Positions 23,993 through 32,698 of a DNA stretch of 64,000 bases are shown here, in pieces. Source of the DNA: Acidobacteriaceae bacterium (GTDB taxonomy: Bacteria; Acidobacteriota; Terriglobia; Terriglobales; Acidobacteriaceae); NCBI GenBank assembly GCA_030041435.1, contig JASHNW010000100.1, positions 1 to 64,000 on the forward strand, read 5' to 3'. A program made the position numbers and the translations under genes. The notes below the pieces were generated by a model. That model had not been told where the DNA came from, made no database searches, and saw only the letters and a list, made by a program, of their open reading frames with translations. How positions within the stretch are numbered: position 1 is the first letter of the stretch; each line of letters starts with the position of its first letter.

Positions 23993-24917
23993 CGCCGTCC
24001 TGCTGCTGGCCCATGGCACCCCCGACGTGGTGGGGGAAATCCCTGAATACCTGTCGCGGGTGACCGGTGGACGGCCGCTGCCGCAGGAAGTGATCGAAGA
24101 AGTGAGCCATCGCTTCGCCCGGATCGGCGGAAGCCCGCTCACCCGGCTGACGCTCGAACAGGGCCACCTGCTCGAGGAGGAATTGCGTCGACCGGTCTAT
24201 GTGGGCATGCGCAACTGGAAGCCTTATATTGCCGACGTGGTCCGCAGGATGCGCGACGACGGCATAACGCGCGCGGTCGTGATCTGCCTCGCTCCACAAA
24301 ACTCGCGAACCAGCGTGGGGCTCTATCGCCGGGCGGTGTTTGCCGCCGCGGAAAATGAGCTGGAGCTGCGCTTTGTGGAAGACTGGGCGGGCCACCCGCT
24401 GCTCGCCGACGCCTTCGCCGAACGGCTGCGAGCGCTGCGGGAGCCGTTTGTGACAGAGATCGGGACGCCGATTCCGGTCCTGTTCACCGCTCACAGCGTC
24501 CCTTGCCGCACGGTGATGGCTGCTCCGCAACCCGATCACCATCTGCCGCCGGAACCCGCCGATCCCTATCCGATCGAGGCAAAACTCACCGCATCGCTGG
24601 TGGCCACGCGGATTCGCGGGCTCTCGGAGCAGGACTGGTTCTTCGCCTTCCAGAGCCAGGGGATGTCCGGCGGTCCATGGATTGGGCCGACCGTCGAGGA
24701 CACACTGACGGCGCTGCGCAAGCAGGGAGCGACCAGCCTGATCATCCAGCCCATCGGCTTTCTTTGCGATCACGTGGAGATTCTCTACGACATCGACGTC
24801 GGCTTTCGGGACTTCGGCGCTAACCTGGGCATAACCATCCGGCGCCCGGAGTCGCTGAACGGCTCGCGCCTGCTGACGCTGGCGCTTGCCGATCTCGCCC
24901 GCCGCGGCCTCACCTAG
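23985..24917 (+). CDS. hemH: Ferrochelatase
   Basis: A 310-aa enzyme that inserts iron into the porphyrin ring at the end of haem (or coproporphyrin) synthesis. The N-terminal VLLLAHGTP strand, the iron-site histidine in VLFTAHSVP and the FAFQSQGMSGGPWIGPTVEDTL block are family hallmarks, as is FLCDHVEILYDID. The GTG at 23985 overlaps the hemE stop and places VLLLAHGTP correctly. No HemY/HemG-type oxidase is adjacent, so whether the proto- or coproporphyrin-dependent route is used cannot be told from here. Confidence 0.93.
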   Translation: MADAVLLLAHGTPDVVGEIPEYLSRVTGGRPLPQEVIEEVSHRFARIGGSPLTRLTLEQGHLLEEELRRPVYVGMRNWKPYIADVVRRMRDDGITRAVVICLAPQNSRTSVGLYRRAVFAAAENELELRFVEDWAGHPLLADAFAERLRALREPFVTEIGTPIPVLFTAHSVPCRTVMAAPQPDHHLPPEPADPYPIEAKLTASLVATRIRGLSEQDWFFAFQSQGMSGGPWIGPTVEDTLTALRKQGATSLIIQPIGFLCDHVEILYDIDVGFRDFGANLGITIRRPESLNGSRLLTLALADLARRGLT

Positions 24918-24985
24918 CCGGAGGGCGCGGCCTTCAGCGTCGCCGCCTTTCCCGCGGCCGCGCATCTGAGTATGCTGAGAGCGCA

Positions 24986-25732
24986 ATGAAGACCTGGCAA
25001 AAAGCTGCCCTGCTGATCCTCATCCCCATTGCCCTGCTCGCCTTCGGCATCTGGCGCATCAACGTGGCGCGCAATCGGCCCGTGGCCGTGCCGCCGCGGG
25101 CACAGGAGCGGCCGCTGACGCAGGACGAGATGGTGCAGCCTCGCCAGCTGTTTATCGACGACCTGAAGTCGGCGCGCGACCTGATCGGCAAGCCGGTGTG
25201 GATCCACGCCGGCTACGAGCTGGACTACTACCCGTATACCGCGCACCACGTCGAGTTCGCGCACAAAGCCGGCGTGCTGCCCAGCGCGCAGCGGCTCGAC
25301 GTCGTCGATATCGTCCTGCAAAAGGTCCCTGCCAGCGTCGCGAACCGCATTGCACACGGCGATAAGCAGGCCTTCGCTGTATTCACCATGCCCGGCGACA
25401 GCCAACAGTACGCTACCGCCATCGGCTACATCCAGGGAACGGACTCGACGTATTACTGCGACAAAATCTTCTACTACGACGATCCACGGCAGATGTACAA
25501 CTTCTGGCCTGTGAACGTCTGGCAGGCAATCGATCAGCATCGACCCATCACCGGCATGAACGAGCTGCAGACAACTATGGCGGTGGGCGTGATGCAGCAG
25601 TCGGACTCGTCCGACTACGGCAACCGCACCGTCTATTACGACGCCGGCCCCGCGCGCTGGGCGGTGACGTTCCAGAACGACAAGGCGACCCAGGTGCAGC
25701 AGCAATCCAGCAGCCCGGCAACGGGAAAATAG
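24986..25732 (+). CDS. Membrane-anchored periplasmic protein of unknown function
   Basis: A 248-aa protein with an N-terminal signal-anchor (residues 5-23). The rest is soluble, with notable aromatic stretches (YELDYYPYTAHHVEFAHKAG, YYCDKIFYYDDPRQMYNFW). One cysteine only. I do not recognise the family. It is convergent with the RHH-domain gene. Confidence 0.7.
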   Translation: MKTWQKAALLILIPIALLAFGIWRINVARNRPVAVPPRAQERPLTQDEMVQPRQLFIDDLKSARDLIGKPVWIHAGYELDYYPYTAHHVEFAHKAGVLPSAQRLDVVDIVLQKVPASVANRIAHGDKQAFAVFTMPGDSQQYATAIGYIQGTDSTYYCDKIFYYDDPRQMYNFWPVNVWQAIDQHRPITGMNELQTTMAVGVMQQSDSSDYGNRTVYYDAGPARWAVTFQNDKATQVQQQSSSPATGK

Positions 25733-25742
25733 TGGATGCGAT

Positions 25743-25768
25743 GGCGCGCGCAGATCGCGCGTCCCTTT
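25743..25768. terminator. Possible hairpin between convergent genes
   Basis: A cgcgcg / cgcgcg stem with a five-base loop is followed by ccctttaa on the right. The T-run is weak, so this is only a possible terminator for the 24986-25732 gene. Confidence 0.3.
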
Positions 25769-26648
25769 AAGCACGCTCCGCGAATCGCACCGGCGACGAC
25801 AGGAATCGGTTGCGAAGCAGGGTAATCCAGTCGCCGAAGCTGCTCTTTACCGGCGCGGAGACTGCGGGGCTGAACTGAGCCGCCGTCTTCGGCTGTTCCG
25901 GCCCGCGGTACTGGTTTCGCCGCGCCTCGGCCTGTGCCGGTTCCGTTTGCAGAGCGCGCCGGCGCAGGTACTCAGACACCGTTACGCCCGCCCTGGCCGC
26001 GCACTGCTGGAGCTTGTGCTCCTCCGCATCAGACAGCCGCACCGACACGCGCTGGCTGCGGTCCAGCCTGTTCGATTTCGTGGGCGCAGGGGTCGATTTC
26101 CGCTGCACGCTCTTCGCCAAGACGTGGCGAAAATCCGTCTGCGTGGCCTGGTGCGGCGCGGCTCTCTGAGAACCTGGCTTCCTGGCCGCGGCCGCGACCG
26201 GTGGAGCGGTCTTCGCTGTTCGCTTTTTTGCCGTGGAGGGGTCCGATTTCTTCTTCGCCGCCGGCGTGGACTGCTGCAGGCCGCGCGTCGCCGCAGCCGA
26301 TGTGGATTTTGGCGCTGTGTCTGCAGGAACAGCCGCCAGTCTGCGCGGCGCGGCGGATGTCTTTTTCGGCAAAGCACGGTGGGGTGTGTCCGCCTCTGCC
26401 GGCTTCGGCGCAGCGGCGGACACGGACAGTTTGACGGGAACGGCTGCAGTTGGCTCCACGGGAGTCACGGCTGCCGCGGCGGACTGCGGTGCGCGGCGGC
26501 CGCGCAGCCGGCCCATGGCCTCTTCATAAGGAATCTCGCGCACGTCTTCCTCGAGCTCCCTGGGCCGGTTGCCGGTTTGCTTGCCTGTCCATGACTGGAA
26601 GCGGCTCAGAATGGTGTGAATGTCATCAGGATTGGATTCCCGCTGCAT
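25767..26648 (-). CDS. Ribbon-helix-helix domain protein with disordered basic region
   Basis: A 293-aa protein. The ATG at 26648 is chosen for its ideal ribosome site (ggagg, eight bases upstream). Residues about 80-190 are Ala/Pro/Lys-rich and disordered. Near residue 200 lies an RHH-type DNA-binding domain (RVSVRLSDAEEHKLQQCAARAGVTVSEYLRRRAL), similar to those of MobC and plasmid-partition regulators. It is not surrounded by mobilisation genes, so a chromosomal regulator or DNA-binding role is more likely. Target unknown. Confidence 0.7.
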   Translation of the reverse strand: MQRESNPDDIHTILSRFQSWTGKQTGNRPRELEEDVREIPYEEAMGRLRGRRAPQSAAAAVTPVEPTAAVPVKLSVSAAAPKPAEADTPHRALPKKTSAAPRRLAAVPADTAPKSTSAAATRGLQQSTPAAKKKSDPSTAKKRTAKTAPPVAAAARKPGSQRAAPHQATQTDFRHVLAKSVQRKSTPAPTKSNRLDRSQRVSVRLSDAEEHKLQQCAARAGVTVSEYLRRRALQTEPAQAEARRNQYRGPEQPKTAAQFSPAVSAPVKSSFGDWITLLRNRFLSSPVRFAERA

Positions 26649-26846
26649 GCGCAATTCCTCCATGAGCCGAGGGTAAGAGGAATGTCATCGGCACGAGCAG
26701 GAAAGCTAAGAATTCTCTCAGGGGCATTCCTGAAACAGACCGCGGCAGAACGCCCGCCCCGATTCGGGAACGACCAGCTCGAACAGGTTCGAGCAGGTAC
26801 CTGCCGGCACGGGGTCCTGTGCATGTCTCCCGGTCTGCTGTGCCGA

Positions 26847-29687
26847 TTAACCCGTATTGCGAAGCCCCGCGGCGATGCCGCTGATGGTGCCGGCGATGGC
26901 GCGGTTCACCTCGTCGGTGTCTTCGCCCGCGCGTTTGCGCCGCAGCAAATCCACCTGGATGAGGCTCATGGGGTCGACGTAGGGATTGCGCAGCAAAATA
27001 GAGCGCGCCAGCACCGGATTCGATTCGAGCAGATCCTTTTGTCCGGTCACCTCCAGCACGGCCTCGCGGGTGCGCTCGAATTCGGCTTGCAACAGGCCGA
27101 AGACGCGTTCGCGCAACGCGGCGTCCGGGACCAGCGAGGCGTAGAGCGACGCGATGCCGAGGTCCGCTTTCGCCAGCGCCATTTCCACGTTGCGCACCAC
27201 GTCGATGAAGAGCGGAAACTCGGCCATCATGTCGCGCAGCAGCCCCGCGCCGCCGGGCTTCTTCGCAAACTCGGCGAAGGCCGTGCCCACGCCGAACCAC
27301 GCGGGGACGAGCAGGCGGCTCTGCGTCCAGCCAAAGACCCAGGGAATGGCGCGCAGATTCTCGAAGCTCATCTGGCCGCGGCGGCGCGCCGGGCGCGACC
27401 CGATGCGCGCATGCTCCAGCTCGGCCACCGGTGTTGCCACCTCGAAGTAGTGCAGCACATCGGGATCGCCGATGATGTGGTCGCGATAGTACGCGAAGGA
27501 AATTTCCGACAGCTCCTCGAAAACGCTCTCCCACTCCGGCTGCAACACGCCGGAGTAGCGGCCGCCAGGCAGCAGCGCGTTGGGGCGCGCCAGGGCGTCG
27601 AGAGACGCCGCCACCATCAGCTCCAGATTGCGTTCCGCCAGCACCACGTCGGAATACTTCCAGTGCAGCACCTCGCCCTGCTCGGTGATGCGAATCTGGC
27701 CCTCGAACGCTCCGATCGGCTGCGCGTAAATGGCGCGATGTGTCGGGCCTCCTCCGCGCCCGACCGTGCCGCCGCGCCCGTGAAAGAGCCGGAGGCGCAC
27801 CCCACACTCGCGCGCCACCTCGTGCAGGGCGCGGTGGGCGCGGAAAATTTCCCAGGTGCTGGTCAGCATGCCACCGTCTTTGTTCGAATCGGAGTAGCCG
27901 AGCATCACCTCCTGGGTGTTGTCCCACGACGCCAGCAGCTTTTTGTAACTGTCTGAGTTCCATAAAGTGCGGCAAATCTCAGGAGCGTTGCGCAGATCTT
28001 CGATGGACTCGAAGAGCGGCACGGGCATCAGGCCCGGATCGCCACAACGCGGGCCATCGCCCCCGCCATGGCCGGCCACTTCCACGCCGCCCAGCCGCGC
28101 CAGCCACACGACGGCGGTGATGTCGTCGACGCAGGTCGCGCCGCTGACGACATATTGCCGGATCGCCTCCGGGCTGCATCCTGCTTTGATCTCCGCCACC
28201 ACACGCAGGGTCTCTATGACGTCGCGCGTCTCCGCACTGAGCGGGCCGGGCGCAGCAGCGCCGTTCTGCGCGCACCAGGCCGATGCCTCCTCGAGCGCCT
28301 TGCGGTGCACCTTCGCATGCTGCCGGATATCGAGCGTGTGCAGGTGCAGTCCGAAGGTGCGCACCATCAGCAGCAGGGGATCGATCAGCGTCTCGGCCAG
28401 GCGCAGCCCCTTGTTGGCAGCCAGGCTGCGGCGGACCACTTTCAGGTCTTCGAGCAAATCCGCCGCCGAGCAGTAGGGCGCCAGACCGGCGAGGGACGAC
28501 TCCGGCATTTGCGGGTCGTCCACCGTTTTTCCCGCTGTTTGGCGCAGACGCGCGCGGACGCACACCAAATAGCGGCGGTACATTTCAAACTCAAAGGTGG
28601 CCCCGAAGGCGGCATCCGCGCTCAGGTGCAGCTCCGCCTGAAAGTCCTTCAGGCGCGCGCGCAGCTCGTCGCTGACCGGCAGCTGCTGCGCCGACGTTGT
28701 GAGCAGATCGATGGTTTGCTGCAGACGCTCGTCGTAGTGGTTGAGCAGGCGCGCGCGCGCTGCGAGAATCGCCTGCCGCGTGACTTCGGGCGTGACAAAA
28801 GGATTGCCGTCGCGGTCCCCGCCGATCCACGAGCCAAAGCGCAGCAGCAGCGGCAGCTCCGACAGTTCAAGCTCCAGCCCGTATTCGCTCTTGAGCGCCG
28901 CCGCGACTTCTTCATAGAGCCCGGGCAGCGTCTCGAAGATCGACACGTCGTAGTAGTCGAGGCCCATGCGAACCTCGTCGGCCACGGCGGGCCGGCGGCT
29001 GCGCACCTCGTCGGTCTGCCACAGGGCGGTGATCTCCGCGGTGAGCGCCTCTTCGAGCGCAGTCAGCTCCTCGTCGGGAACGGGGATGCGATCGAGACGC
29101 TCCAGAAACTCGCCCATGCGGCGACGCTTCATCAGCACCGAGCTCCGCGCGATCTCGGTGGGATGCGCGGTGAAAACGGGCACCACCAGCACCTTGCTCA
29201 GCCACTTGAGCGCCTGGTCGGCGGAGATGCCTGCTTCGCGCATGGCGCGCAGCGTGCCGCGCAGCTCGCCGCGCTGCGCCTCGCGACGATCCACGTTGCC
29301 GCTGATCTGCAGCGAGAGGCGGCGGCGCTTGCGGTGATTGGTCTCCGCCAGGTTGATGAGCTCGAAGTAGAACGCGAAAGCGCGGCTGAGGCGATAGGCC
29401 TGGTCGACGGGCAGCGTGTTCACCGCGAGAACGGCCATCTGCATCAGGTCTTCGGCTTCGCGAAGGCGGCCTTTGCCCTGGGCCTCGCGCCGGCGGATTG
29501 CCGACTGCCGCAGCTCTTCCACTTTGTGGTAGAGCGCATCGCCCGCCTGCTCGCGGAGCACGCGCCCCAGCAGAAGGCCGAGCGAGCGGACATCGCGACG
29601 CAGGGGCGCTTCCTTGCGCTCCCCGGAGCGCGCTTCCAGCTCAGCGAGGCGCTCCTCCCAGCTTTCCGGTTTCCACAGAGGCGGCAT
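26847..29687 (-). CDS. ppc: Phosphoenolpyruvate carboxylase
   Basis: A 946-aa enzyme that carboxylates PEP with bicarbonate to oxaloacetate, refilling the TCA cycle. The catalytic histidine motif FTAHPTEI, GSWIGGDRDGNPFV, the SDSNKDGGMLTSTW block, the glycine-rich FHGRGGTVGRGGGPTHRAI loop and the terminal GLRNTG are all present. Length matches the bacterial family (about 880-960). It diverges from the GNAT gene. Confidence 0.97.
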   Translation of the reverse strand: MPPLWKPESWEERLAELEARSGERKEAPLRRDVRSLGLLLGRVLREQAGDALYHKVEELRQSAIRRREAQGKGRLREAEDLMQMAVLAVNTLPVDQAYRLSRAFAFYFELINLAETNHRKRRRLSLQISGNVDRREAQRGELRGTLRAMREAGISADQALKWLSKVLVVPVFTAHPTEIARSSVLMKRRRMGEFLERLDRIPVPDEELTALEEALTAEITALWQTDEVRSRRPAVADEVRMGLDYYDVSIFETLPGLYEEVAAALKSEYGLELELSELPLLLRFGSWIGGDRDGNPFVTPEVTRQAILAARARLLNHYDERLQQTIDLLTTSAQQLPVSDELRARLKDFQAELHLSADAAFGATFEFEMYRRYLVCVRARLRQTAGKTVDDPQMPESSLAGLAPYCSAADLLEDLKVVRRSLAANKGLRLAETLIDPLLLMVRTFGLHLHTLDIRQHAKVHRKALEEASAWCAQNGAAAPGPLSAETRDVIETLRVVAEIKAGCSPEAIRQYVVSGATCVDDITAVVWLARLGGVEVAGHGGGDGPRCGDPGLMPVPLFESIEDLRNAPEICRTLWNSDSYKKLLASWDNTQEVMLGYSDSNKDGGMLTSTWEIFRAHRALHEVARECGVRLRLFHGRGGTVGRGGGPTHRAIYAQPIGAFEGQIRITEQGEVLHWKYSDVVLAERNLELMVAASLDALARPNALLPGGRYSGVLQPEWESVFEELSEISFAYYRDHIIGDPDVLHYFEVATPVAELEHARIGSRPARRRGQMSFENLRAIPWVFGWTQSRLLVPAWFGVGTAFAEFAKKPGGAGLLRDMMAEFPLFIDVVRNVEMALAKADLGIASLYASLVPDAALRERVFGLLQAEFERTREAVLEVTGQKDLLESNPVLARSILLRNPYVDPMSLIQVDLLRRKRAGEDTDEVNRAIAGTISGIAAGLRNTG

Positions 29688-29753
29688 AATTTCGATTAAA
29701 GCATTTCTCCTGTCAATATGCCGGTCGTCCGGCTAGCCTGAGAATGTTTCGTC

Positions 29754-30221
29754 GTGTTATTCACACTCCGCATTGCCGAACCCCGCGACATTCCCGGCAT
29801 GGCCGCCATTCGCGCAGCCGAATGGGAGACGCAGGCTTATTGGGAGCAGCGTATTTCCGGCTACCTGGCGGGGACGCACAACCCGCAACGGGCGCTGCCC
29901 GAACGCGCCGCTTTCGTTGCTGAAGATGGTGGCGCGGTGGCTGGCTTCGTCGCCGGACACCGCACGCGGCGCTTCGACTGCGACGGCGAACTGGAATGGA
30001 TCAACGTTGCTGCGACGCATCGCGGGCAGGGAATCGCCGGGCAACTGTTTGCGCCGATGGCTGCGTGGTTCCTCGAGCAGCAGGCCTGGCGTGTCTGCGT
30101 GAACGTGACGCCGGAGAACACCGCGGCTCGCGCTCTCTACGGAAGGCTGGGCGCGGTTTCTTTCAAAGAATACTGGATGGTCTGGCCGGATATTCGCGCC
30201 TCGCTGCCGCGAGGTCGATGA
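29754..30221 (+). CDS. GNAT-family N-acetyltransferase
   Basis: A 155-aa acetyl-CoA-dependent acyltransferase. The core is visible: a first strand (LRIAEPRDIPGMAAI), the catalytic-face strand ELEWINVAATHRGQGIAGQLFAPM carrying the acetyl-CoA-binding RxxGxA pattern, and NVTPENTAARALYGRLGAV near the end. The start is a GTG at 29754. Substrate unknown. The next gene begins 32 bases later. Confidence 0.85.
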   Translation: MLFTLRIAEPRDIPGMAAIRAAEWETQAYWEQRISGYLAGTHNPQRALPERAAFVAEDGGAVAGFVAGHRTRRFDCDGELEWINVAATHRGQGIAGQLFAPMAAWFLEQQAWRVCVNVTPENTAARALYGRLGAVSFKEYWMVWPDIRASLPRGR

Positions 30222-30253
30222 AACGGGAAAGTTTGCGTTATCCTCCTGGAGTC

Positions 30254-31033
30254 ATGCGCAAACAAGTTTTCGCCATCGTTGCATTCGCGGGGCTGATCGC
30301 CGCTCCCGTGTTCGCACAGCAGTCGAGCAAAATGACCCCCGAAGAGACCGAGGTCTGGCAGCCCGTGCCGCCGATCGTCACGCCGGGCGCGACGGACGCG
30401 GATCCGCCGTCCGATGCCATCGTGCTCTTCGACGGAAAAGACGAGAGCCAGTGGGTGTCCGCCCAGGATCACACGCCGGCCGCATGGGTTGTTCACGACG
30501 GCATCCTCACCGTGAACAAGAAGGCCGGCAACATCGAAACCAGGCGGACGTTCGAGGACTATCAGCTGCACGTCGAGTTCCAGATTCCTGCGGACATCAC
30601 GGGCAGCGGGCAGGCGCGCGGCAACAGCGGCGTGTTCCTCGCATCGACGGGTCCGGGCGACGACGGGTACGAGCTGCAGGTGCTGGATTCGTACAACAAC
30701 ACCACGTATGTAAACGGACAGGCGGCCAGCATCTACAAGCAGAGCCCGCCACTGGTGAATCCGGCGCGCAAGCCGGGTGAGTGGCAGAGCTACGACGTAA
30801 TCTGGACCGCCCCGCGCTTCAACCCGGACGGTTCGCTGAAGTCTCCCGCGTACGTCACCGCCTTCTTCAACGGCGTGCTGGTGCAGAACCACTTTCAGCT
30901 GCAGGGGCAGACGCTGTATATCGGGAAGCCCTTCTACAAGGCGTACGATCGCGCGCCGATCAAGCTGCAGGCGCACGGAGACGCCAGCCAGCCCATCAGC
31001 TTCAGGAATATCTGGGTGCGGGAGCTGAAGTGA
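30254..31033 (+). CDS. Secreted 3-keto-disaccharide hydrolase domain (DUF1080) protein
   Basis: A 259-aa protein with a Sec signal peptide (MRKQVFAIVAFAGLIAAPVFAQ). The ATG at 30254 has a ctggag ribosome site; an ATG at 30218 that overlaps the GNAT stop is possible but has no signal logic. The mature domain (IVLFDGKDESQWVS...GNSGVFLASTG..DGYELQVLDSYNNTTY) is the concanavalin-like DUF1080 domain of enzymes acting on 3-keto-glycosides. It may work with the convergent Gfo/Idh/MocA oxidoreductase, since the two families are often found together in sugar-oxidation clusters. Confidence 0.88.
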   Translation: MRKQVFAIVAFAGLIAAPVFAQQSSKMTPEETEVWQPVPPIVTPGATDADPPSDAIVLFDGKDESQWVSAQDHTPAAWVVHDGILTVNKKAGNIETRRTFEDYQLHVEFQIPADITGSGQARGNSGVFLASTGPGDDGYELQVLDSYNNTTYVNGQAASIYKQSPPLVNPARKPGEWQSYDVIWTAPRFNPDGSLKSPAYVTAFFNGVLVQNHFQLQGQTLYIGKPFYKAYDRAPIKLQAHGDASQPISFRNIWVRELK

Positions 31034-31174
31034 GGCAGGGGATAGGGTTTAGGGTTTAGGGTTTGGGGTTTAGGGTTTAGGGTTTAGGGTTTAGGAGCGA
31101 CGCCGGGGTGCAAGCTCTACGACGATCTCAAGTGTCTTTCTCTATACCCTAATCCCTAAACCCTATCCCCTGCC
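31034..31174. repeat. TTTAGGG telomere-like array with 21-bp inverted-repeat ends
   Basis: The gap between two convergent genes begins with seven or more TTTAGGG-type units (31041-31095) and ends with CCCTAAA-type units (31143-31172). The outermost 21 bases at 31034-31054 are the exact reverse complement of 31154-31174. The right arm ends at the oxidoreductase stop codon. The G-rich strand could fold into a G-quadruplex and the arms into a long hairpin, so the element may serve as a bidirectional terminator. Confidence 0.9.
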
Positions 31175-31175
31175 G

Positions 31176-32552
31176 TTAACTCAGCTTCATCGCCACGGGA
31201 TCCCACTTCACAATCGCTTCGCGGTCATAGCTGAGATTGCTGAGCAGCGCCGCGCCCGCTGCGCGATAGCCGAAGACGGCATCCTCGACGACCGGCTGCC
31301 GCGAGCGAACCGAGGCAAAGAAGTTTTTCAGGTGGTCGTAGCTGTCGCTGTAGCCCTCCGGAACCACATAGCGGTCGACGCCCATGCGCGTGGGCGTGGT
31401 GGGCTCGGTGACGGGATACTTTTCCCGATACGCCTTGAGAATCTCCGCCTGCATGGCGGTGGTGAAGGTGCCGATCATCAGGCCGGGATCTTTCTCGCGC
31501 GGCACGCGGGTGACGGTTAGACCGTTCCAGCCGATCTCCATGGTGCCTTCCGAGCCGGTGAAGGTGAGGCCTTCGTTCTCCGCGCCGCCGCAAACGAAGT
31601 TGACGCGCAGGCTGAGGTTGAAGCCCTCGGGGTAATCGAAGAGGCCGAGCATCACGTCCGGCACATTGCGGCCGTCCTTCCAGTAGCGCAGGCCGCCGGT
31701 GGCCATGGCGCGGGTTGGGCCGTTGGCCCCGGTGATGAAGTGCGTTCCGCTGAAGAGGTGGACGAAGAGGTCGCCGGCGACACCGCTGCCGTAAGCCTTC
31801 CACTTGCGCCACTGGAAAAACTGTTCGCCGTTGAAGGGAATTTTGGGCGCGGTGCCGAGGAAGCGTACCCAGTCGCACGTTTCCAGCGAAGCATCCGGCG
31901 GAACGGTGTAGTCCCACGCGCCGACGGCGGAGTTGCGATCCCAGTGCGCGGTCACCATATTCAGTTCGCCGATGGTCCCCGCCGCCAGCAGCTCTTTGGC
32001 CTTGATGTAGATGATGTTGCTGACGCGCTGCGAGCCGATCTGCAGGATGCGGCCGGTAGAGCGCGAGGCCTCGATCATCTGCGGGCCGTCGCTGTAAAGG
32101 TGGATCATCGGCTTCTCGCAGTAGACGTCTTTGCCGGCGTGCATGGCGTCGATGGAGACCTGCTTGTGCCAGTGATCGGGTGTGCCGACGATGACGGCAT
32201 CGATGTCTTTGCGCGCGAGGATCTCGTTGTAGTCGCGCGTCGTCTGAATGTCCGCGCCCCACACTTCCTTCGCGTGAGCGAGGCGGCCGTCGTAGCAATC
32301 GGCGACGGCGACCAGTTTTACGCCCGGAACCTGCACCGCGGTCCGCGTGTCGAACTGGCCCTGACCGCCAGCGCCGATGAGCGCGATCTGGATGTGGTCG
32401 TTCGCGGCGATGGGTTGTTCGGGTTCCGTCTGCGCCGGCCGCAGCAGCATCCCTGGCTCACCCTGTTTTGCCAGCGCACGCAGCTGCGTGGCCAACACAG
32501 CTTCCGTCGTCGCGGTTCCCGCCAGCTTAAAAAAGCTTCTCCGATTCAGCAC
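31176..32552 (-). CDS. Tat-exported Gfo/Idh/MocA-family oxidoreductase
   Basis: A 458-aa NAD(P)-dependent sugar or polyol dehydrogenase. The GTG start at 32552 follows a ggggggaag ribosome site and gives a twin-arginine signal (NRRSFFKLAG), so the folded enzyme is exported with its cofactor. The Rossmann motif IALIGAGGQGQFDTR, the strand AVIVGTPDHWHKQVSIDAMHAGKDVYCEKPM with its EKP motif, and a family C-terminal domain follow. It diverges from the SDR gene. Confidence 0.88.
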   Translation of the reverse strand: MLNRRSFFKLAGTATTEAVLATQLRALAKQGEPGMLLRPAQTEPEQPIAANDHIQIALIGAGGQGQFDTRTAVQVPGVKLVAVADCYDGRLAHAKEVWGADIQTTRDYNEILARKDIDAVIVGTPDHWHKQVSIDAMHAGKDVYCEKPMIHLYSDGPQMIEASRSTGRILQIGSQRVSNIIYIKAKELLAAGTIGELNMVTAHWDRNSAVGAWDYTVPPDASLETCDWVRFLGTAPKIPFNGEQFFQWRKWKAYGSGVAGDLFVHLFSGTHFITGANGPTRAMATGGLRYWKDGRNVPDVMLGLFDYPEGFNLSLRVNFVCGGAENEGLTFTGSEGTMEIGWNGLTVTRVPREKDPGLMIGTFTTAMQAEILKAYREKYPVTEPTTPTRMGVDRYVVPEGYSDSYDHLKNFFASVRSRQPVVEDAVFGYRAAGAALLSNLSYDREAIVKWDPVAMKLS

Positions 32553-32680
32553 GTGCCGCTTCCCCCCTGAGAAAATGCCGATTTGCTGCCCCTGCCAACA
32601 TAAACTCTTTTGCAGCGCTTTGCCGAGCGATTGGCGCAGAGCGAAAAACAATTCGCTCCGCCCTGGACCGTGGCTCGCAG

Positions 32681-32698
32681 ATATCATCGATACGATAT
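32681..32698. promoter_or_regulatory. Near-palindrome at the start of the SDR gene
   Basis: The 18-base sequence ATATCATCGATACGATAT has symmetric outer arms (ATATCxT / AxGATAT) and overlaps the ATG at 32697. It resembles operators of GntR-family sugar-acid regulators. It may control the SDR gene or the divergent oxidoreductase gene, or both. Confidence 0.4.

Noticed and set aside
26606-26824. Small minus-strand frame between ppc and the RHH gene
   Set aside because: No convincing start signal or domain; it overlaps the RHH gene start in another frame.
28068-29699. Long plus-strand open frame opposite ppc
   Set aside because: PEPC motifs are complete on the minus strand across the whole stretch; the plus frame is Arg/His/Gln-rich shadow sequence.
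31041-31172. Possible CRISPR array
   Set aside because: Units are 7 bases long without spacers, in two opposite orientations; there are no cas genes. It is a telomere-like word repeat.
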